A DNA stretch of 19,654 bases from DASXTK01 sp036505485 (GTDB taxonomy: Bacteria; Actinomycetota; Acidimicrobiia; Acidimicrobiales; VFJN01), in assembly GCA_036505485.1 (NCBI GenBank), contig DASXTK010000047.1, positions 1 to 19,654 of the forward strand, written 5' to 3'. Shown in pieces: positions 14,732-19,654 of the stretch (positions within the stretch are counted from its first letter, which is position 1; each line of letters opens with the position of its first letter). Both the position numbers and the translations under genes were made by a program. The notes under the pieces were generated by a model that saw only the letters and a list, made by a program, of their open reading frames with translations, made no database searches and had not been told where the DNA came from.

Positions 14732-15747
14732 GACTCGAACTCGGCTCGCACGCCGAGCAGCCGTACCGGCCGGGTGTGGTCGAACAGGGCGAGCACCGCG
14801 AGCGCAGCTCGCTCGATCTCCTCTGGGTCACTGGTGGGCGTGGCCAGGCCGATGCTGCGGGTGTGGGTGAAGAAGGGGGCGAAGCGGACCTTCACTCCGA
14901 TCCGAGCCGCCCGGCGTCCCTCTTCCTTCACGTCCTCGGCCACTCTGGCTGCGAGTTGCACCAGGTGTTCGTCGAGCTCGGCCCGGTCGCGGACGTTCTG
15001 CTGGAACGTGGTCTCCCGGCTGCGGGAACGTGGCAGGTACGGATCGGCCGTGACCCGGGCGTCGCCGGCGCCGAAGGCGAGCATGCGGTACCACGGGCCC
15101 ATCTTCGGGCCGAAGCGCTCCGCCAGGTCCTCCGGATCGGCCCGGGCCAGCTCGGTGACGGTTTGGATGCCCATGTCGGCCAGCTTCCGGGCCGTCTTGG
15201 GGCCGATGCCCCACAGGGCGTCGGTGGGGCGATGGCCCATGATCTCGGTCCAGTTGTGCCGGGTCAGCCGGAAGATGCCTCCGGGCTTGGCGAACCCAGT
15301 GGCGATCTTGGCCCGCAGCCGGGTGTCGCCGATGCCCACCGCGCACGACAGCCCGGTCTCCTCCTTCACCAGCCGTTGGATGTCGGCGGCCAGGGCCTCG
15401 GGATCGGCGATGTCCCCGCCGAGGAACGCTTCGTCCCAGCCGAGCACCTCGACCACCACGGGGAGTTGGCGCAGCGTAGCCATGACACCTTCGGAGGCCT
15501 CTTCGTACGCCGGCTTGTCCGAGGGCAAGAACACCGCCTCGGGGCAGAGCCGGGCCGCGGTCCGCAGCGGCATTCCCGAGCGGATGCCAAATGCCCGGGC
15601 CTCATAGGACGCCGTGGCCACCACGGCGCGCTGGGTCGGATCGCCCTCGCCACCGACCACGACCGGCTTCCCCCGCAGCTCCGGCCTCCGCCCAACCTCC
15701 ACCGCGGCCAGGAACTCGTCCAGGTCCACATGCAGCACCCAAGCCAC
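14728..15747 (-). CDS. dinB: DNA polymerase IV (Y-family), DinB2-like with Leu at the steric gate
   Basis: From GTG 15747 the product is 339 aa; a second GTG at 15738 has better spacing (9 nt) from GAGGG and would remove three residues. The frame upstream of 15747 is open but unlike the family. Catalytic acids are present: Asp8 in LHVDLDEFLAAVE, and Asp105/Glu106 in VLGWDEAFLGG. Helix-hairpin-helix DNA contacts appear at RPTDALWGIGPKTARKLADM, and the little-finger domain fills the rest. The residue after Phe12 is Leu13, where E. coli Pol IV has the Phe13 steric gate; M. smegmatis DinB2 also has Leu there and incorporates ribonucleotides. The protein stops at LLGVRAEFES, with no obvious C-terminal beta-clamp motif. 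It acts in translesion synthesis; an SOS box was not found. Confidence 0.92.
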   Translation of the reverse strand: MAWVLHVDLDEFLAAVEVGRRPELRGKPVVVGGEGDPTQRAVVATASYEARAFGIRSGMPLRTAARLCPEAVFLPSDKPAYEEASEGVMATLRQLPVVVEVLGWDEAFLGGDIADPEALAADIQRLVKEETGLSCAVGIGDTRLRAKIATGFAKPGGIFRLTRHNWTEIMGHRPTDALWGIGPKTARKLADMGIQTVTELARADPEDLAERFGPKMGPWYRMLAFGAGDARVTADPYLPRSRSRETTFQQNVRDRAELDEHLVQLAARVAEDVKEEGRRAARIGVKVRFAPFFTHTRSIGLATPTSDPEEIERAALAVLALFDHTRPVRLLGVRAEFES

Positions 15748-15804
15748 CCCCTCAGTATGGGGTAGCTTCCCGACAGGTGGGGTGCGACGAGGCGGGCTGC
15801 TGGG

Positions 15805-16658
15805 GGAATCGGCTTCCGGGCGCGAGCCATGCGGTTTCGCAGACCGCGCCGTCTTCAACGGCGTCCGCTTCGCCGGCGACGTCCATTTCGCCGGGGTGAC
15901 GTTCGGCGGGCACGCCAGGTTCAACGGCGCATCTTCAGCGGACGAGCCGTCTTCGGCGCCCGAGCGCCCGCCTACTTCTCGGGCCCGGTTCGACGCCGCC
16001 TATCGCCTCGAGGACCTGCGGCCCTCCGATCTGGGGGAGGCCGGCGAGGGCCGGCCGCTGCGCAGCATCTCGTTCCACAACGCCCGATTTCGCGGCGGTG
16101 TGATCGCCGATCTTCCGGCGGCGCAGTTCGAGGCCGCCGGCATGGACATCGGTGGAGCTTCCCGACTGATCGTGCGGGGGCCGGTCGCATTGGACGAGAT
16201 CACCCTCAACCATCCGCTCACGATCCTCACCGCCAGCCGCAAGCGCGTCGCTGAGCTGCAGGCGGCGCACCAGCTGGTCGGAGCTCGCCCGGTTCTTGGA
16301 GCCTCATCCCGCGGTGGGCCGGCTCGATCCCGCGGGCGGTACCGCCAGCTGTGACATGGCCTGGAGGAAGCCAGGAACAGACCGGGCGCGGCCAACTTTG
16401 ACCGCCACAACCGCCGCCTTCCGCTACGGGTCTCGGGCTCTTCTTCAACCGTGCCTGCCCCGGCAATCCTGTCCGGACTTGGACGATTGGTGGAGCATCT
16501 TCGTCTTCGTCGTCCGTTGGTCGGTCAGCCTCTTCCCGTCACCGGACACCGCCGGGATGTCGACGGCCGGTCAAGCCGTGTTGCTCGCGCTCCGGTTCGT
16601 CTCACCCGTGCTCCTGGCCCTCACCTTCCTGGCCATCCGCATCCGGGTCCACCGCTGA
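15805..16658 (+). pseudogene. Decayed pentapeptide-repeat membrane protein gene
   Basis: Fragments of one gene are spread over all three frames. First come pentapeptide-like repeats (ADRAVFNGVRFAGDVHFAGV...TFGGHARFNG); the frame shifts near 15930 to IFSGRAVFGARAPAYFSG and back near 15985 to ARFDAAYRLEDL. That frame runs through ISFHNARFRGGVIADLPAAQ and ITLNHPLTILTAS and stops at 16354. The third frame supplies WSIFVFVVRWSVSLFP and the end VLLALRFVSPVLLALTFLAI followed by RIRVHR, typical of the C-terminal membrane pair of actinobacterial pentapeptide-repeat proteins. The middle seems deleted and there is no credible start codon, so the gene is dead even if single-base errors are corrected. The exact left boundary is uncertain. 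Confidence 0.65.
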
Positions 16659-17554
16659 GGCCGAGGTGTCCCGGGGCGCCATGACATCGCTGATCCAGCG
16701 AAGCTGTGCCGGCAGGAGGCTTCGCCACGTGCCGCTGTCATGGAAGCCCGGATGATGCCGCCAGCGCTCCCGGGCACGGTGTCGAGCAACCGCCTGCTGG
16801 TGCCGGCGAAGACATCGTCAGCCCCACAGTCGATCCGGACTGGCATGCCATCCAGGACGCCGGCATCGGCCAGGACGTCGTTCGCCCGGAAGTCGCCCTC
16901 GTTGTCGAAGGCGCCTGGTGCCGCGGCTTCCGACCTGGTCCAGATCGCTGGGCTGGCGGCGACCACGGCGGCGACCGGGTCCGGGTTCCGCTCGGCCAGC
17001 AACAGCACCCCATAGCCGCCCATCGACCAGCCGAGCGCAGCGAACCGCACGGCGGGGCCAAGCCGCTCGGCGAGGGCTGGTAGCAGTCCCGCGGTCAGGG
17101 CGGTCTGAGGGTCGTGGCCGGAAGCCCGGCGGTGCCAGTAGTCCGTACCGCCATCGATCGTCGCAACTGCCCAGGCCAGGCCGGCGTGTGCGACGAACCG
17201 GTGCACGCCCAGGTCTTCGAAAGCGAAGCGTTCATCGCCACCTTTCCCGTGCAGGCAGACGAGGCACAACTCGACGTCGGCGAGCGGCGGCGTCCAGAGT
17301 CCCCAGGCATACGCGTGTCCGTCGGCGGCGTCGAACGTGCTGTAGACGACATCGCCGGCATCCTCTTCCGATGGCACCGGGAGGTCTGGTCCGGCGAGCA
17401 ACCCGCGCTCGTGCAGCCGCCGACGCAGAGCTGACGAGCGGTCGATGGCGAGCCAGCTTCCGCTCGCCATGGCCGCGGCCGTCGCCGCGCCACCAGCGAT
17501 GACCCTCCGACGGGTGATCAACCCTGACGAACCCGCGGTGTCCACCGGCCCCAT
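16602..17554 (-). pseudogene. Tat-exported alpha/beta-hydrolase (esterase-like), frameshifted near the C-terminus
   Basis: The ATG at 17554 opens a Tat-type signal (ITRRRVIAGGAATAAAMASG). The hydrolase domain shows the HGKGGDER oxyanion-side loop, nucleophile Ser177 in LGWSMGGYG, and CGADDVF with the likely acid. Near 16754 the frame breaks: the first frame runs on as unrelated Arg/Ser-rich sequence, while another frame reads GFHDSGTWRSLLPAQLRWIS and ends at 16602. Adding one C (ATCATCC to ATCCATCC on the coding strand) gives GGIHPGFHDSGTWR and a protein of about 317 aa containing the expected catalytic His. In the uncorrected frame (to 16571) that His is lost. Substrate unknown; the putative-esterase group is the best fit. 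Confidence 0.75.
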
Positions 17555-17570
17555 CGCTCCGAGACCCTAA

Positions 17571-17594
17571 GGACCTGCGCGGATAGGTGTTCGG
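17571..17594 (+). repeat. Solo end of the IS found at 18054-19004
   Basis: GGACCTGCGCGGATAGGTG matches the terminal repeat of the IS right end at 18 of 19 positions and points toward the VOC gene, in the same orientation as the IS left end. No transposase is attached. It lies 17 bp upstream of the hydrolase start, so it may also carry or disrupt that promoter. Confidence 0.7.
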
Positions 17595-17663
17595 TTGGGC
17601 ACTCGTCGACGGTGCCGTAGGCGACGTACGCCCCGCACCTCGGTCTGGTTAGCGTGACGAGCC

Positions 17664-18041
17664 GTGCCTACACCTCGCATCTGCGTCGTTCAGATCAACG
17701 TCCCCGACATGGACAGCGCTATCGATTTCTACACCGACGTCTTGGGATTCGCGATTGCGTCCCGGGCCTCGTACCCGTTCGCGGTGGTCCTGGAACAGGA
17801 TGGCTTCACGTTCCTTCTGGCCAAATGCGACCACAGTGCGTCCATCGACTACCCGCATGTCGCGCAGACCCTCATCAACATCGAGACGACCAGTCTCGCC
17901 GCGACCCTTGACGACCTGAAGGCCAAGGGCGTCGACCTGATCCACAGCGAGCCGCAGCCGTGCCCACCCGGTCTCTACGCAGCGATCCGCGACCCGTTCG
18001 GCAACGTGCTGGAGTTCCTGCAGTACACACAGCATGCCTAA
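17664..18041 (+). CDS. VOC (glyoxalase-like) family protein
   Basis: A GTG start gives 125 residues; it is preceded only by a weak GACGAG. The fold signature is clear: VVQINVPDMDSAIDFYTDVL followed by GF in the first module, and a second module with LDDLKAKGVDLIHSEPQP ending in IRDPFGNVLEFLQ. The usual His ligand at the start of module one is Gln (Gln10), while the final Glu (in VLEFLQ) is kept, so metal binding may be altered. It is only distantly like the VOC gene at 1911. It stands alone between a solo IS end (17571) and a complete IS (18054), so it may be cargo. Substrate unknown. Confidence 0.88.
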   Translation: MPTPRICVVQINVPDMDSAIDFYTDVLGFAIASRASYPFAVVLEQDGFTFLLAKCDHSASIDYPHVAQTLINIETTSLAATLDDLKAKGVDLIHSEPQPCPPGLYAAIRDPFGNVLEFLQYTQHA

Positions 18042-18053
18042 CCCTGACGCTTA

Positions 18054-18077
18054 GGACATGAGGGGATAGGTGCTCAT
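18054..18077 (+). repeat. IS left terminal inverted repeat
   Basis: GGACATGAGGGGATAGGTG begins the element. The transposase stop codon (18074-18076) lies at its inner edge. Confidence 0.75.
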
Positions 18078-18902
18078 GTGGGGCTCCATCGGGTGCGGTA
18101 ATCGAGGAGGCGGCCGACGATGAGGATGGTGGTGGCGAGGCAGAGGGCGGCGTGTCGGTGGCGGGTACGGCGGTCGGTGTTGCGGCGGAGCTGTCCGTAG
18201 TTGGACCACCACGAGTTGGTGGCTTCGACGATCCAGCGCAGGCCCAGCCGGACGGGCTGTTTCTTGCCGAGTTGTTTGGTGCCGCGGCGTTGGATGTTGA
18301 GATCTTCAAGCCCGAGGACCGCGAGCCGGGAGCGGACGACGGGTAGTCGTAGCCCCGGTCGAGGTGCAGGGTGTCGATGTCGGCAAGCAGCCCGTTGTCA
18401 GCAACTGCCTCGATGGTGGGTTCGAGGAGGCAGATGTCGTTGCGGTTGGCGCCGTCAATGACCCAGCCGACGGGGATGCCGTGGTGTTCGGAGGCGACCG
18501 ACCACTTCCAGCCCAGTTTCCCCGGTCAGTGGGGTTGGGGCCGGTTCCTTCACCGCCGTAGGGGGCCTTGTGCAGCGACCCGTCGATGCTGACCTCGGAC
18601 AGGTCGAGACCAACGATCCGGTCGAACGCGGCCTTGGCTTGGGCTTCGAGCCGCTCGAATACTCCGATCCACTCGTCGCGTCGGGCTCGCAACGTTGTGT
18701 CGGACACTTGGTGGTCGAGGATCGCTTCGATGTCCACCCACGACGAGCCGGTGACAAGGCGGATCAAGAACCCCCAGAAGCACAACCGATCAGGGACGCG
18801 GGGCCGATGACAACCCCAGGGATGGGTCTCAACCTGCGGAGGCAGCAGCGGCTCGACCGTCTGCCAGACGACGTCCACCACCTCGGGATCGAGCGCGCGC
18901 AT
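18074..18902 (-). pseudogene. IS5-family DDE transposase, two frameshifts
   Basis: The likely start is ATG 18902 (MRALDPEVVDVVWQTVEPLL); an ATG at 18944 would add 14 residues. The DDE residues are readable across three frames: Asp in LDLSEVSIDGSLHKAPYGG, Asp in LHLDRGYDYP, and Glu in RWIVEATNSWW. Breaks occur near 18517-18519, where an A run of three (coding strand) needs four to give DRGKLGWKWSVASEHHG, and near 18341-18343, where a C run of three needs four to give DYPVVRSRLAVLGLEDL. The last segment runs uninterrupted to the stop at 18074. Both defects are single-base losses in homopolymers, so sequencing error or inactivation are both possible. As written, no functional transposase is made unless frameshifting occurs. 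Confidence 0.8.
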
Positions 18903-18980
18903 GATGTATCGGACCCTCCACCTGGTCGTCCTTGTTGGTCGCACCCGAAATCAAAATCGGGACAACCAGGCGACCGGTGG

Positions 18981-19004
18981 ATGGTCACCTATCCGCGCGG
19001 GTCC
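18981..19004 (-). repeat. IS right terminal inverted repeat
   Basis: Read inward on the minus strand it begins GGACCCGCGCGGATAGGTG, nearly identical to the solo end at 17571. Confidence 0.75.
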
Positions 19005-19048
19005 TAAGCGTGCCAACCCACGCGGATGGGTCAGTCGCGACCTAGCGG

Positions 19049-19654
19049 CTAGTAGAGCGAGATCGTGAAGAAGTCGCGGGATTCCGGGGTGAGATAGCGC
19101 TCAGCCGGTCGTTCCATCTCCGGATAGAGCTTGTAGCCGGTGACTGACGCCGGGTCGACCGGGTCGGGGTGGTCGTAGAAGTTGAAGGTCACCCAGGTGG
19201 GATTGATGTCCAGGGTCAGGGCGCGAACGGCTCCGGCCCGACGGAGGCTGTCAGCGAGGCTCCTGGCCGAGAGCGCGGGCCCGGCGACGTAGACCATTGC
19301 GCCGTCGGCGGTGACTCCGACCCCGGATCGGGCCACGGCGATCTGCCCGTCGAGAGTGGCGCCCCACGCGCTCGTGTCGTTGCGATTGATCGCCGGGTCC
19401 ACCTCGCCGCCGTCGACGATCAGGGTGAGGTTCTGCAGCACGGCTTCGATCTCGGAGGTCATCGAGACGTCGCGACCCCAAGCACCGACCTGGACGTGAC
19501 CGGCCTGGTCGATGACCACGGACGCAGCTCCGTCCCGGAGGGGGACGGCTTCGATGCCTTCGGAGTAGAAGCCGCCTTGGGCGTCCTTGGACCGAAAGCC
19601 GCCGTTGAAGGCCGCCACGATCGATTGGAGCGCGGCCCCTTCGATCACCGGGGG
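19049..19654 (-). CDS. C-terminal part of a phosphodiester glycosidase (NAGPA-type) protein
   Basis: The frame is open to the right edge, so the N-terminus is missing and at least 201 residues are visible. The start of the visible part holds AAFNGGFRSKDAQGGFYSEG, the hallmark of the NAGPA/phosphodiester glycosidase domain (PF09992), in which homologues uncap or hydrolyse sugar-phosphodiester links. Later strands include LTLIVDGGEVDPAINRNDT, and near the end LTLDINPTWVTFNFYDH takes the place of the LDGGGS seen in many relatives; the Asp is kept but the glycine turn is lost. Such proteins are often secreted; any signal would be off the window. It lies 44 bp beyond the IS, on the same strand. 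Confidence 0.82.
   Translation of the reverse strand, partial: PPVIEGAALQSIVAAFNGGFRSKDAQGGFYSEGIEAVPLRDGAASVVIDQAGHVQVGAWGRDVSMTSEIEAVLQNLTLIVDGGEVDPAINRNDTSAWGATLDGQIAVARSGVGVTADGAMVYVAGPALSARSLADSLRRAGAVRALTLDINPTWVTFNFYDHPDPVDPASVTGYKLYPEMERPAERYLTPESRDFFTISLY

Larger units (their letters stand above)
18054..19004 (-). mobile_element. IS5-family insertion sequence, 951 bp, transposase broken
   Basis: The ends begin GGAC on both sides, and 18 of the outer 24 bases match as an inverted repeat. The shared core is GGATAGGTG plus the GGAC tip. TA occurs immediately outside both ends (18052-18053 and 19005-19006), fitting a 2-bp target duplication as in the IS427-type groups of IS5. Joining the flanks recreates ACGCTTAAGCGT, a palindrome just behind the VOC stop codon. 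One transposase gene fills the element. The subgroup is inferred from length, ends and target. Confidence 0.8.

Overview
The window is high-GC, densely packed bacterial DNA, most likely from a member of the Actinomycetota. Supporting signs are very high third-position GC, frequent GTG or TTG starts, NarL-type two-component genes, a DUF6801-like secreted protein, a secretory lipase and a Snf2 helicase with a DUF3670-like middle region. The Thr/Pro-rich linker would suit Acidimicrobiia or a neighbouring class, but that placement is inference. No RNA gene, CRISPR array or phage module was seen.

Layout. (1) 1-1569: the 3' end of an unidentified gene overlaps a GNAT acetyltransferase by 4 nt; a convergent SPFH/band-7 protein follows. 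(2) 1570-3316: an intergenic region with inverted repeats, then a VOC protein translationally coupled to a SigG/SigX5-like ECF sigma factor with a C-terminal SnoaL-like domain. (3) 3297-6012: a Sensor-domain-like membrane protein on the minus strand (with a possible 24-aa ORF behind it), divergent from a NarL-type histidine kinase/response regulator pair. (4) 6017-10065, minus strand: a small unknown protein, then an 1111-aa Snf2-type helicase with an overlapping 94-aa partner gene. (5) 10156-12745, minus strand: a secreted two-domain protein and a frameshifted secretory lipase, separated by a perfect 30-bp palindrome. (6) 12911-14731: a large membrane sensor kinase homologue in which the phospho-acceptor His is replaced by Tyr. 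It overlaps tail-to-tail with a Pol IV gene (14728-15747) whose steric-gate position is Leu, as in mycobacterial DinB2. (7) 15800-19012 is a decaying zone: a pentapeptide-repeat/membrane pseudogene, a frameshifted Tat-exported hydrolase, a second VOC gene, and a 951-bp IS5-type insertion sequence with a broken transposase. A solo copy of the IS end lies on the other side of the VOC gene. (8) 19049-19654: the C-terminal part of a NAGPA-type phosphodiester glycosidase.

How it works together. Three regulatory units can be read: VOC plus sigma factor; sensor-like membrane protein plus kinase/regulator pair; and the Tyr-substituted kinase homologue, which diverges from the secreted-protein/lipase unit across a short region with a clear minus-strand promoter and an 8-9-8 inverted repeat. 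Convergent genes end within a few bases of each other or overlap. All resolvable frame breaks lie between 10.4 and 18.6 kb, and most look like single-base losses in short runs, so uncorrected sequencing indels compete with true gene decay as the explanation. The best candidates for new biology are the Tyr-substituted kinase homologue with its divergent secreted partners, the Leu-gate polymerase, and the VOC gene bracketed by IS ends. I see no complete defence or biosynthetic system.
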